A stretch of DNA of 64,000 bases from NCBI GenBank assembly GCA_037127255.1, contig JBANSL010000012.1, positions 18,114,615-18,178,614 on the forward strand, written 5' to 3'. The position numbers were made by a program, and so were the translations under genes. Positions 1 through 10,466 of this stretch are shown one piece after another (positions within the stretch are counted from its first letter, which is position 1; each line of letters begins with the position of its first letter). Source of the stretch: Persicaria tinctoria. Taxonomy: Eukaryota > Streptophyta > Magnoliopsida > Caryophyllales > Polygonaceae. Below the pieces are notes generated by a model. The model saw only the letters and a list, made by a program, of their open reading frames with translations. It did no database searches and was not told where the DNA came from.

Positions 1-171
1 GATATAACAATTATCATAAGATTTATATTATTATTTATGTTTGTAAATGAATATACTTTATTTTTTAAAATGTTAATATTTTTACATTTAAATATGAAAA
101 GTATTATAATATGACCCTCCATAATATATATTTTTATATTAAACCCGTGTAAAGCACGGGGAATTGACTAG
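1..171 (+). mobile_element. Helitron 3' end (partial, left part outside window)
   Basis: The arms CCCGTG (144-149) and CACGGG (155-160) form a short GC hairpin. Seven bases later comes CTAG (168-171), followed by T. A GC hairpin just before a CTRR end, inserted ahead of T, is the standard 3' terminus of plant Helitrons. The upstream 140 bases are AT-rich without coding potential, so this is probably a non-autonomous copy whose 5' TC end lies outside the window. The call rests on the terminus alone. Confidence 0.6.
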
Positions 172-534
172 TTATTTGTAATAGGTCTACTCTCTTTTAA
201 TAGGAATCTTTGTATCATCAAGGAAGTGGTTTACGATTATTGTAAATCCCTCTTAATGTTTGCTTACGGTATAAAAAAAAAAAGAAACAAAAAAGGTGAA
301 AGGGGTGACTCCTTTACCACTTATACTTGCTTTTTTATGTTTTCCTAATTAAAGAATCTCAACATATTTAAAAACTTACTAGAGGCAAGGAGTGTCAATA
401 ATATTTAGGTTGAATTTATACCTTTTAAAACTTCAAATCTTTAATTACAGATGGTGTGGAACTGTGGTGTTGTAGAAAAATAAAATTTTGAAAATTTGAA
501 ACTATGTTTTGAAACTAAAAGGAAAATCCTGAGT
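172..534. other. AT-rich spacer
   Basis: No gene or recognisable element is seen in this stretch between the Helitron end and the duplicated CNL leader region. Confidence 0.5.
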
Positions 535-1051
535 TTGGTGTTGTAGTTCAGATAATTATATGTGTTTTATGTTGTTATATGTAATAGGAAAATATGGTTG
601 TTCTTTGTTTTGTAATGTAAAATGTGGTAAATTGTAATGATATGTACATCAAAAGCTTTCAAAGTTGCGGTATAAAAGTTGTATGCATGCCACTGATATA
701 TTGTACTTTTATCCTTTAGGAACTTCACAATTTGGATATCTGCATCATTTAAATTTGGTACATCTCTTCTAATTGTAAACACTGCATCAAGTTAAATGAT
801 GATTATTACCTTCTAGTAAGTTATTGTTGAAGGTATGTATATTATCTATGTACTTGTTAAATGATTACATTCATTCTTCTTTTACAAGTTAAATGATGAT
901 TATTACCTTCTAAATGTAAGTTCATTGGTAATGAATTAATGTTTATATTATGAGTGCGTATTTATTTACTTAATTTGAGTAATTAATAACTACAGTTTAA
1001 TTTGTGCAAGTTCCTACTGGATATCTCACCCCCTTCATTTCTTTATGGTAG
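535..1051 (+). promoter_or_regulatory. CNL upstream region and probable 5' UTR intron
   Basis: This stretch is repeated with high similarity at 61430-61950, which suggests it belongs to the gene unit. A donor-like AAG|GTATGT at about 832 is kept in both copies. An acceptor-like AG stands directly before the start codon at 1052, and the same AG|ATG arrangement is seen in the pseudogene copy at 29923. I infer a 5' UTR intron of about 220 bp ending at the ATG. A direct repeat beginning TTAAATGATGATTATTACC occurs near 793 and 889. No convincing TATA box was identified. Confidence 0.5.
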
Positions 1052-4000
1052 ATGGCTATGATACCTTTCTCTTCAACAAACAACGCCGGCTTACATGAGA
1101 ACCTAAAATGCTTGAGAGGGATGATGGAACTACTAAAGGCTAAGGCAGATGATTTTCACAATGAATTACAGAATGCAGAGCATCAACCCAGAAAGAAAAG
1201 AAAGAGTGAAGTTGCTTTATGGCTCAAACACGTGAGCGATATTGAAGAAAAAGTTCAGAGTATTGGAGAAGTTACACAAGTCGGCTTCTTTCATCGTGGG
1301 CAGGTGTCGAATAAGCTTCAAGAGATGATGGAGGATGTTGAAAATTTGTTAAAACAGAGTAAGTTTCCTAGAGGAATTTTGCTTGATGAAAACAAACCCG
1401 AAGACCTTGAATTATCGACAGTGGAAATGGAAGGTTCCACTCCCTCAAGGGTCCAGGATGAAGTTTGGAGTTGTTTTGAAAGAGGTGAAATGAGGGTTGG
1501 TATCTTCGGTATCGGTGGAGTGGGCAAAACAACCTTGGCAATGCACATCAACAATGAGATTTTGAAACAGAAACGTCTTTTTGTACATGTTTATTATGTC
1601 ACTGTATCTCGAGAGACCAGTGTCCTTAAGTTGCAGAGTGACATTGCTAAAGCAGTTGGACATTCTCTCGAATATGAAGATGAGCCGAAGAGAGCGGCTG
1701 AGTTGAGGAGGGAACTAGCAAAGAGAGAGAAATCTCTGCTAATCCTTGATGATGTATGGGAGGATATCACAATGGAAGAGGTTGGAGTCTCGGTGGAAGG
1801 CGATGGATGCAAGTTGCTCATCACCACTCGGGACAGAGGTGTATGTCGCAAAATGAAGTGTTGTCAAGTTCAGATGAAACCTCTTTCAGCTGACGAATCT
1901 CAGGATTTGTTCAAGAAGCAACATGGGAATTTTGAAACACTTCCCAATGAAGTGAAGGCCACCGCCGTTTTAGTAGCTGAAGAATGTGATGGGTTACCAC
2001 TCGGAATTGTCACGATGGCTCGATCCATGAGGGGAGAAACTGATGTACCTGTGTGGATGGATGCACTGAGAGAACTGCGAGATCCTTGTACCAGTTCACA
2101 TGATATGGAAAACAAGGTATTCAACATATTGAAGTATAGCTACGATCGGTTAAAAAAGGAAAAGCATCGGAAGTGTTTCTTGTACTGTGCTTTATATGGT
2201 GAAGATTGCGAGATAGAGAAGGAGGAATTGATTAGGCAGTACATTGCAGCGGGGTTGTTAGATGGAGCCAATAATAGAGAGGAAAGCATAGATGAGGGAC
2301 ATGCTATATTGAATGTTCTGGAGAGTGCATCATTGTTGGAATGTTGTGCAGCAGACAAGTGGAATAAGAATAAGAGATTTGTAAAGATGCATGATTTAGT
2401 GAGAGACATGGCAATTAGAATAATGGGCTCCACATCCACTGGCATGGTAATAGAGAATAAAAGTTTGAAGGAGATGCTCGGAAAGGAAGAAATTTACATG
2501 GATTTGAAGTGGGTGTCTTTATTTCGGCATAACACGGATCATATTGAAGGTTTGATGCCCGATTGTCCAAATATTTCAGTGTTGATTCTTCGACCTTTTT
2601 TCCTGATGACTATATCGGATTCTTTCTTTGTGAAAATGATCAGCCTCAAAGTTCTTGATTTGTCAGATACTGAAGTGGAGGTATTGCCTACTTCTGTTTC
2701 TGACCTGTGCAATCTCACCAGTTTGATGCTTCGTTCCTGCGGAAGTTTGCGCTTCATTCCTTCATTGGCAAAACTTACAAAGTTGAGAGAGTTGGACTTA
2801 AATTTGTGTGAACGCATGAGGGAATTGCCAGATGGTTTGGAAGAACTAGCAAGCCTTGAGTACCTTGATTTGTCACATACAAATGTGGAGGAATTGCCTG
2901 CCTCTATTTCTGACATGTGCAATCTCGACAGTCTATTGCTTGGTTGTTGCAATAGCTTGCGCTTCATTCCTTCATTGGCAAAACTTACAAAACTGAGAAG
3001 TTTGAATCTATTTGGGTGTGAGAATGTGGAGACATTGCCAGAGGGGATGGAAGAACTAGCAAGCCTAGAGCACCTAGATCTTCAAGGGACTAAAATAGAA
3101 AGCCTACACAGAGGGGTAATTATAAAACTCCTGAACCTTGAGAGGTTTTTGGGCAATTACATAATTGTTATTCCACCCGAGGAATTGACGGGATTGAAGC
3201 ATATGAAGAATCTAAGTGGGGTTCATTTTAAAGATGTTAGTGAGTTCAGTCGATGTGTTGGTTTCGGTTGGTTTAATCAATTAGAAACTTATCACGTTTC
3301 TGTTGGGCATTCACCTTTTTCCATCCGTTGGGTGGAAATATTTTACGAGGAAGATGATCCAGAATTAATTAAGGCGATATGCTGGAATGGTGTGTCGAGA
3401 GGAGAAGAGTGTTTATTGCTTCCACAGAATGTGAGTAGACTTGAGTTCAGTGAGTGCAGCTTTGGTGGCGGGAGCTTGCTTGGTCATTTGCCTTTGCTGG
3501 GTGATGTAACTACTGATTTAGATCTTTGGTGCAGCGCCCATGATTGCGAGTGCTTAATTCCAGAGTGGTGGACAAAACCCCTTCAATGCATACGGAGATT
3601 ATTTGTTGAAGAGCTAGATGAGTTTTGTGGCCTAATTAGAGAGGATGTGGTGTATCCATACACCTCCTTCTCGGGTCTCAGAGAGTTGACAATAAAGGGT
3701 TGTCCAAAATTGAAGAAGTTGTGGATGTTGAACCTTGACCTACCCAATTTGGAGGAGATTAGCATAAAAGAGTGTGAACAAATGGAAGAAATATTTGCAA
3801 CGGAAAGGGGGGAAACAGTTAAATTGCCGAGGTTGCGTTATTTGGAGCTGGAGGATTTGCCAGAACTGAGGAGCATATGGGGCAATTGCAAGGTCTTCTT
3901 TCCTGAACTTTTTATTTTGAGGGCAATGTGTTTCGAAAAGATGAAGAAGATAGGGCTAGTAAGTCATAGCCTATTGTCTTTGGTAGAAATTTATGTTTTG

Positions 4001-4405
4001 GATTGCGAAGAAATGGAAGAAATATTTGCAACGGAGGATGAAACAGGAGACGACCCAATCCATTTCCCAAAGCTGAAGGAAGTGCTCTTAGATAAGGTGC
4101 CGGAGTTGAGGAGCATCAGCAGGAAAACTATTGTCTGCAACTCTCTCCAGTTCGTATCGATTAAATCTAGTGTGTCCAAATTCCAGCGAAAGATGGACAA
4201 CTGTCCAATTTCGGTCCCAAATCCGGGCCCATTTAGGCCATTAAGAGATTTTCATGGTCCTACATTGTTCGCTTGTAATATGCCAAGAGGATGGTGGGAA
4301 TCGCTCGACTGGAATGACCCTGCCACCCTTTCCTACTTCAACCAAGTCTACGAGTGGAACTTTTCAGAGCGCGGATGGTGGGACTTCACTGGCGCTTTTC
4401 AATGA
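1052..4405 (+). CDS. CC-NBS-LRR disease resistance protein (RPS2/RPS5-like CNL)
   Basis: A 1117-residue intracellular immune receptor, expected to sense pathogen effectors and switch between ADP- and ATP-bound states. Residues about 10-110 are helical and charged, with a WLKHV segment as in RPS2/RPS5-type coiled coils. The NB-ARC is complete: P-loop GIGGVGKTT at 153-161, kinase 2 LLILDDVW at 229-236, RNBS-B CKLLITTRDR at 253-262, GLPLG at 314-318, RNBS-D CFLYCALYGED at 375-385 and MHD at 446-448. Leucine-rich repeats follow from about 500 to 1050. Two LRR blocks are near-identical at DNA level with a 210-bp period (about 2747 and 2957). The coding part is a single exon; the start sits immediately after a probable acceptor and matches the start of the paralogue at 29923. 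The final 40 residues are tryptophan-rich and begin a tandem repeat whose second copy lies beyond the stop in another frame. Length and motif order fit a working CNL; whether it is expressed cannot be seen. Confidence 0.93.
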   Translation: MAMIPFSSTNNAGLHENLKCLRGMMELLKAKADDFHNELQNAEHQPRKKRKSEVALWLKHVSDIEEKVQSIGEVTQVGFFHRGQVSNKLQEMMEDVENLLKQSKFPRGILLDENKPEDLELSTVEMEGSTPSRVQDEVWSCFERGEMRVGIFGIGGVGKTTLAMHINNEILKQKRLFVHVYYVTVSRETSVLKLQSDIAKAVGHSLEYEDEPKRAAELRRELAKREKSLLILDDVWEDITMEEVGVSVEGDGCKLLITTRDRGVCRKMKCCQVQMKPLSADESQDLFKKQHGNFETLPNEVKATAVLVAEECDGLPLGIVTMARSMRGETDVPVWMDALRELRDPCTSSHDMENKVFNILKYSYDRLKKEKHRKCFLYCALYGEDCEIEKEELIRQYIAAGLLDGANNREESIDEGHAILNVLESASLLECCAADKWNKNKRFVKMHDLVRDMAIRIMGSTSTGMVIENKSLKEMLGKEEIYMDLKWVSLFRHNTDHIEGLMPDCPNISVLILRPFFLMTISDSFFVKMISLKVLDLSDTEVEVLPTSVSDLCNLTSLMLRSCGSLRFIPSLAKLTKLRELDLNLCERMRELPDGLEELASLEYLDLSHTNVEELPASISDMCNLDSLLLGCCNSLRFIPSLAKLTKLRSLNLFGCENVETLPEGMEELASLEHLDLQGTKIESLHRGVIIKLLNLERFLGNYIIVIPPEELTGLKHMKNLSGVHFKDVSEFSRCVGFGWFNQLETYHVSVGHSPFSIRWVEIFYEEDDPELIKAICWNGVSRGEECLLLPQNVSRLEFSECSFGGGSLLGHLPLLGDVTTDLDLWCSAHDCECLIPEWWTKPLQCIRRLFVEELDEFCGLIREDVVYPYTSFSGLRELTIKGCPKLKKLWMLNLDLPNLEEISIKECEQMEEIFATERGETVKLPRLRYLELEDLPELRSIWGNCKVFFPELFILRAMCFEKMKKIGLVSHSLLSLVEIYVLDCEEMEEIFATEDETGDDPIHFPKLKEVLLDKVPELRSISRKTIVCNSLQFVSIKSSVSKFQRKMDNCPISVPNPGPFRPLRDFHGPTLFACNMPRGWWESLDWNDPATLSYFNQVYEWNFSERGWWDFTGAFQ

Positions 4406-4500
4406 CATGCCTAAAAGCTGGTGGGAGTCGCTCCACTGGAAAGACCCTGCCACCCTATCCCACTTCCACTCGTTGGAACAACCAAGCTGGTTGTTTTAGC
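4250..4500 (+). repeat. tandem repeat spanning the CNL stop codon
   Basis: A unit of about 120 bp encoding a GWWESLDWNDPATLSYF-like peptide near 4290-4345 recurs near 4417-4470 as SWWESLHWKDPATLSHF. The second copy is in a different frame and lies after the stop at 4403-4405. A third partial match (TGGAACTTTTCAG) is seen near 4507. The first copy is coding; the second is now downstream sequence. Confidence 0.75.
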
Positions 4501-4564
4501 TACCGTTGGAACTTTTCAGGGGATGAGGATGAGCTTTTCAGAGTTCCGACGGGAGAGAATCGTT

Positions 4565-4830
4565 ATTTTTAGAATTGAATGCTTTGTTTTGTTCACGAGT
4601 TAGACTCGATTAGAGATTTTGATTGACTTCAATTTACGGTTTTTTATTGAGTTTGGGGTTGATGAATCCAATCAACGTTTTTGTGTTGATCAAGATACAA
4701 CCATCTTTATTGTGTTTCCATACTTTAGTGCTTATGAGATACGGAGTATCCTCTTTTTTTGTTTTTGATGGATCTGATTCAATGAGACATGCATAAAAAG
4801 TACATTTGTCTTCTGTCTTCTGTTTAGATG
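4565..4830 (+). repeat. CNL 3' flank, duplicated at 25455-25670 and 26731
   Basis: The sequence after the CNL gene, from GTTTTGTTCACGAGTTAG onward, matches 25465-25670 with scattered differences. The match resumes after 26730, where a solo LTR interrupts the second copy. It marks the 3' flank of a lost CNL paralogue. No open reading frame is expected here. Confidence 0.75.
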
Positions 4831-5316
4831 TGTGAGCACTTGAGCAGAGTCTTGTTTGTTCTATACATCTAAAATTGAGTGTTGAATATGAGCCTTGATG
4901 TTGTTTTTGACCTCTAGGGGCCGGTTTACATGGGAAATGCTCAAGCTGAATTGCTTTCCTGATCATGATTGAAGCTGTACATGTGCAGTTTAGGATTGTG
5001 ATGCTACCCTATCATTCAATTAGCTGAAAATCCTGCGTTTACATGATTAGCACCTTTGATTATTTGTATGCATACTTGTGATATTAGTTCATCATCACTT
5101 GATTGCATTTCAGAGGTCAAATATAATAGGTTTAGATTGCTTTAAATATAGATTCATAGGGAGCCTCTTTGGACTATTTCCCAATATCTTTCCTGATCAC
5201 ATACAATATCATCATAATCTAAGAGCTCTTTGATTCTGTTTGGGATTGTCGAATGGTTTTGTTGTAAAGTCGAATATGGTTGATTGATTTTCCATCTTTG
5301 GATAATTGTAACACAG

Positions 5317-5675
5317 GTGCACCAATAGCAGGGTCTGCGGTTGACCAGATCGACAAGTGCATAGGCTATATAAGTATCGGTTACCCATTAGGCTTAACAG
5401 CCTCCATTCTGTTTGGGAGGCATCACAAGGCGATCTTACAGTCCACAAAGCCGAAGCTTTTCATCATGGGAACAAGAGACGGATTCACAAGTGTCAAACA
5501 GTTGAAAAGCGAGCTAAGCTCAGCATCAGGCAGGGTGGAAACTCATATGACTGAAGGAGCTAGCCATTTTCAGATGGAAGGCCCTGCGTTTGATGCTCAA
5601 ATGGTGGATCTTATTGTTGGATTTGTCCAATCACTGTTAACAATTCTAAACAAGCATGATTTAGGAGGTAAATAA
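5317..5675 (+). pseudogene. alpha/beta-hydrolase family, isolated C-terminal exon
   Basis: Behind an acceptor (ACACAG|G at 5316/5317) is an open exon of about 118 codons ending at TAA. It has the features of the C-terminal half of a plant alpha/beta-hydrolase family: a DKCIGYISIGYP segment, KPKLFIMGTRDGFTS (strand with the acid-bearing loop) and GASHFQMEGP with the candidate catalytic histidine. The nucleophile elbow and everything N-terminal to it are absent; only resistance-gene sequence lies upstream. It is best read as a gene fragment left by duplication or capture. A distant 5' part outside the window is possible but unlikely, because the CNL gene intervenes. Confidence 0.7.
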
Positions 5676-8039
5676 TGGTGGATCTCATTTTAATCAAAGC
5701 TTCAACCGGCAAACTTGCTTGAAGATTGGACCTGATACTTTGCTACTTAACTCATGGATTCAAGTTTTGTATCATTGGATCTGGATTATTGCTTTATCGG
5801 CTTTGATCTTCCCATATAATTTCAAGTCTTGAAATAGTATATAGAGCTACTGTTTTTGATCTTTTCGCCCGGTTTGATTGAACGAATTCAATCTACATCT
5901 AGACAGGATACTTAACAGACCCTTTGACAGTACTGCAGAGGCCCTTTTAATAGAGGGTTTAGCAGCACGTTAAAAGAAAATAGGGGAACTAAGGGTTAAA
6001 TCTGGTGTTTGGTTTGTTTTGCTCATACATGTTTACGATTTTCTGTTGACTTTATTTGTTAGTAGTATTTATGCAGAATATAGATGTTAGTGAAGTCTCT
6101 GCTAAATTAAAATTCATAGGTTTAAATCTGGACTTTTGTTTTATTTTTCCTTGTTCTAGAACAAGGAAAAAGAGAAGAAGATCTGGTAATTTCCTTGTTC
6201 CTTTTCTTCTCTTTTGTCGTTCTTCCAAGCTTCGATTTGGCAATAGAGGAGACCGGGATTCATGCTTTAACAATTAACATCGTAGGTGAGATGAGCTTTT
6301 ATTGATGCTTTAACAAAAGTACTGTCATAAAACATATGCTTGTTTAGAGTAGCTACAAGACATGATCCAACTAGTCAATTTCCGTTCGACGAGCAATAGT
6401 GTCATATTGTCATGTAAGAGCGCTGAGCTGTATGCAGATACATCATCGGGGCACATTCAACTACTAGTGAATTACAGTAGTAGTATAATCGATCATCATT
6501 TCAGTATCGAAAAGCATAAAAAATTTATTTCCAAGAGTTCCAATGCAGCATAAACCGAAACATTGTGCATTTTGATTTGTGGACTGATTGCTTTGATAGA
6601 TCATGTATAAATGAATATTATCTGGTGGTAGTACTATATGTGTGTGGCTCTTGTTGGGTTTTGACTCGGGAGGAATACGAATCGGTTGTATCAGCCATTA
6701 ATTTTGTGGGTAGTATGAAATCTTGATGGAAGATGGGTAACTAAACAGAGGTGAAAAAAACTGAGCTGGTGATAGTTTAATGGTTTTTAGGTGACCTTGA
6801 TCAAAACTAGTTGTGGTCACAGCCTATGTGGCCAGACGTGGATCCCTTATTTAGCATTAAAAACAGTTGCATTTCTTTCTGATTTTGGCTTCAATGTGCA
6901 GGGCAGCTACACGAACGTCGAACAGGACAAGACAATATATGGCATTAAGATATATGCAATTTGGCCAATTAGGTGAATAACTTCTAGTTGTGTTATATGT
7001 GGTGTGATATATTGATCGTGTAATCTTATTAGGGGAAGTTCAGATGGGTGAAATCGAGTTCTTCTCTTGCTTGGATGGGTGAAGTCTAAACAGTTTCTTC
7101 TAGATAGAATGCCTCCCCACTTATTAACACTGTCAATTGTTTGACCCCCAATCAGTGCCGGTGGAACTTATTTTGCAGTTTATCATAAACAAACTAGCTA
7201 GTAATTGTTAAATCCATAAGCTTCAGATTAGGAACCTTCAAAGCAACAATTAGAAGTAAACAAATTAATATGAGAGTCTCTTTCACTAGTGATCTGAAAA
7301 GACAAGAAAGGCTTATAAAAACTGTCCTTTTATTGTGAAGATGTTGACAACACTTAGCTGTTAACGGTTGGAATTATGATCTCATTCTCATCTCAGCTTT
7401 TGATCCTGTAGAACAGTACCCTATAATTTAAGAGTGAGTGAATTGAGGAAATTGTTAAGCAAGTACTCTAAATGTCAGCTTTCTAAAGTCTTCACCTTCT
7501 CTGATGCTTCAGTTTGATGTCATCTCTGAGTTGGAAATCCACCAATTCCAAATATATGCATTTAGTCAGATCCTTTTGCTAATCTTTCCTCTCTGTTTAC
7601 TGTGTTCTTAATTTTGCCATGGTTAGTTTGAGCAATATTGTCCCTTTGCTAATCATTCCTCTCTTTGTTTCAGGGCATATTTTTTAAGCAAATTATGGAA
7701 AAAACAAGTCAGCAGGAATTGCCAAAAAGAACTTACTCTAGGAGATGTGATGGAGCAAATTCGGGGTGACACTTACTTTATCGAACCTTTTCTCAAGTAT
7801 TAAGCTTTGTAGCATTGAAATGCAAATGTTATACTAATATAGTCATTTGTAGAATGGACGACAAAAGAAAAAATTCATCATAAAAAATAAGGTACTTTGG
7901 GCGACAGAAAAAAAAAAAAAAAAAGGAAAAATGGCATGAGCCTAGCTGGCCCTTCCAGACGAGCCCAAAAAAAGTGGGTTCAAAACACGCGCCCCTAACA
8001 TCATATGAGAAATTTGTGCACGCTGTGACCCAGATCATG
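5676..8039. other. intergenic region without recognisable gene
   Basis: Only short open frames without family features occur. A perfect 26-bp palindrome centred on TTCTAGAA lies at 6145-6170. An A-run lies near 7908-7924. No element boundaries could be fixed. Confidence 0.5.
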
Positions 8040-8890
8040 TACTATGCTTTGTAATTTGTATCCTGAAGATTATCAGATAAACAGCAATGAATTGATTAGC
8101 CAGTTCATTGCAGTGGGATTTATTTTATTTTATTTTTATGAAAGCAGCGGGGTTATTAGACACAACTAGAATGTGTCTTTGCTGGAATGTGAGACAGACA
8201 AGGAAAAAAGGAGACATGTAAAGATGCATTAGTGATTGAAAAACATGGCAATCGGAATAATTGGTACCGTGGAAAACATTTCAATGTTGTTAATAATCCT
8301 CCAAGGATTGCATTATTAGATTCTTTCTTAGTGCACCTGATGGGCCTCAAAGTTCTTCTAATTTGCCACATACACGTGTGAAGGTACTACCTGATTCAGT
8401 TTCTAAACTGTTCAATCTCACTAGTCGGTTGCTTTCTTTCTGTTGAAGGTTGCAGTAAGTTCCTTCATTAGCAAAGCTTATGAAACTAAAGAGAGTTAGA
8501 TCTACGAAGTACGTTGTATGGGTGAGGAAATTGCCTGAAGGTATGGTAGAGCTAGCAAGCTTTGAGCGCCGAGATATTTGAAGGACTGGAATAGAAGGCA
8601 TGTAAAGGGATTTGGGGATGCTGATTGGGCTTCACTTTGATGATGTTAATTAGTTGCTTCAATAAATGTTTGTGTTGGTTATTTTAACCAATATATATGG
8701 AGATCTGAGTCTCTTACTGTTGGATCTATTTTGGATCCAGATCGGCTTAGCAGAAGATGGCGATACTCAATAGAATCATACTTGTTTATAGCTGTTTGGG
8801 CCGTTAGCATAGGAGAAGACGTGTGTTTGTTGCTACTCTGCTGATCAAGTGCAAGTGTTTTTGTGTCGGGAGCTAGCTTGTTGGATGCTT
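8040..8890 (+). pseudogene. decayed NBS-LRR relic
   Basis: Conceptual translation in shifting frames gives a YPEDYQI-type RNBS-D segment near 8060 and an ELISQFIAVG segment near 8095. LRR pieces follow near 8330-8600, including GLKVL-like and LPEGMVELAS-like parts. The last 200 bases resemble the CNL gene around 3260-3480. The P-loop, kinase 2 and coiled coil are missing, and stops and indels are frequent. It is a non-functional relic of a paralogue of the gene at 1052. Confidence 0.75.
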
Positions 8891-9015
8891 TGTGATGCAA
8901 CTGAAGTAGAGGTTTATTCATCCTCAGAATTATGAAACTAATTGAATTCAAGAATTATGAAAAGATTGAACTTGCCCGGTTCATAATCTATTCACAACTT
9001 TTACACCTTCTATGA

Positions 9016-9359
9016 TGTTGAAATGTAATTTGAATTGTCTAAGAGCTGAGTTAGTTAGCTAGCTTGCAGCTTAGGTTATGCAAGTTTATGTCATGTTAGT
9101 AGTTAGTGTCAAGTATGCAGTTAAGCTGCAGTTTAGAGTCAAGTTAGTGGGTTGTGTAGTGGGTAGTTTTCAAGTTCAGTTGTGTGAGTTTAAGGGTGTA
9201 ATATGTAGACGGTTTCAATCAATTGAAGGTGTGGAAGTTTCAGTTTTTCGAAAGATAGAGTTTTGTTCTGTATTGACAGAAGAACTCAGGAAGTTTTGTG
9301 GTGAGTTTGGCTTATCAAAGCCTTAGTGTTGTGAGGTTGATTCCAGAAATTAGTCAACA
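9016..9359 (+). repeat. 5' LTR of copia element
   Basis: Starts TGTTGAAATG and ends TTAGTCAACA, giving 5-bp inverted ends, and matches 14016-14359 throughout. Confidence 0.92.
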
Positions 9360-9361
9360 TT

Positions 9362-9373
9362 TGGTATTAGAGC
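9362..9373 (+). promoter_or_regulatory. primer binding site (tRNA-iMet type)
   Basis: TGGTATTAGAGC lies 2 bp after the 5' LTR. It differs by one base from TGGTATCAGAGC, the usual complement of the initiator tRNA-Met 3' end; the copy after the 3' LTR has the canonical form. Confidence 0.85.
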
Positions 9374-9467
9374 AAACACACGTCTGTGTTGCTGGGTTTG
9401 ATTCGGGTTTGAGTGATTGTGAGAACCAAACACAAGGGAAACACATAGAGATTGAAGTTCTGAGAAA

Positions 9468-10466
9468 ATGCAGAACAACAACAATGGAAGTTCAAGCAAC
9501 CCTCAGTTGCCAATCTTTAAGGGAATCAACTACCATTTCTGGAGCTTGAAGATGTCCACCCTCTTCAAGTCACAAGAAGTCTGGAATCTTGTAGAGCAGG
9601 GATTCGAGGACGATGGAAATGAGGCACCTGATAAGCCACTGAGAGAGAAAAGAAAAAAGGACTCGAAGGCATTGTTTATGATTCAAACAGCCTTGGATGA
9701 TGAGATTTTCCCAAGAATCTCAGCAGCTACAACATCTAATGAAGCCTGGGAAGTGTTAAGACAGGAGTACATGGGAGATAAGAAAGTGATCACAGTCAAA
9801 TTGCAATCATTGAGAAGAGAGTTTGAAACTCTGATGATGCAAGAGAAGGAACCAGTTCAAGTGTTCCTCTCAAGGGTCTTAAGCATAGTAAACCATATGA
9901 AGTCATATGGAGAGAGTGTAAGTGCTGAGACTGTGGTGAGTAAAGTGTTAAGGAGTCTCACCAAGAAGTATGATCACGTTGTTGCTGCTATTGAAGAGTC
10001 AAAGGACTTGTCAACATACAAGTTTGAAGAGTTAACAAGCTCGTTGCAGGCCCATGAGGAGAGACTTAGCAGATCCACTGAAGTGAAGGAAGAAAAAGTT
10101 TTTCAGGTTAAAGATGATTCCTCCAAGACCAGATCAGAGGGTTCTTCAAGTAGGGGTGGCTATAGAGGAGGTCACAGAGGTAGAGGTGGCTCAAGAGGGA
10201 GCTACAGAGGCCGAGGAAGAGGCCATGGAAGAAACCAGTCTGGTGGTTCAGGGAGAGGAAATGGGGATGATCAGTGGAAAGAGTCCAATAGAAGTCAAGG
10301 CACTGATTCTAGGCAGCAAAGGAGTGGAATTAAGTGCTATTACTGTAAGAAATTGGGCATAAGGAAGCCTATTGTTGGGAGAAGCAAGAGAACGAGCAGA
10401 AAGAAGCCAACTATTCAGAGAAAGATGACAAAGATGATAGGCTGTTTATGGCATTGTCATCTGTAG
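9468..10466 (+). pseudogene. copia gag
   Basis: Capsid-like protein of the element. The N-terminal part has FKGINYHFWSLKM and the helical UBN2-type domain expected for copia Gag. An Arg/Gly-rich stretch follows, then the start of a CCHC zinc knuckle (CYYCKKLG). A one-base shift near 10350 breaks the knuckle; the following frame contains the rest of the knuckle and continues into protease. The last 38 residues of this frame are therefore out-of-frame sequence. Start chosen at the first ATG after the primer site leader. Confidence 0.85.

Noticed and set aside
6052..6277. Pair of 73-residue frames on opposite strands
   Set aside because: They overlap a palindromic stretch; no start context or homology signal.
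9078..9326. 82-residue open frame
   Set aside because: Lies inside the copia 5' LTR and has no coding features.
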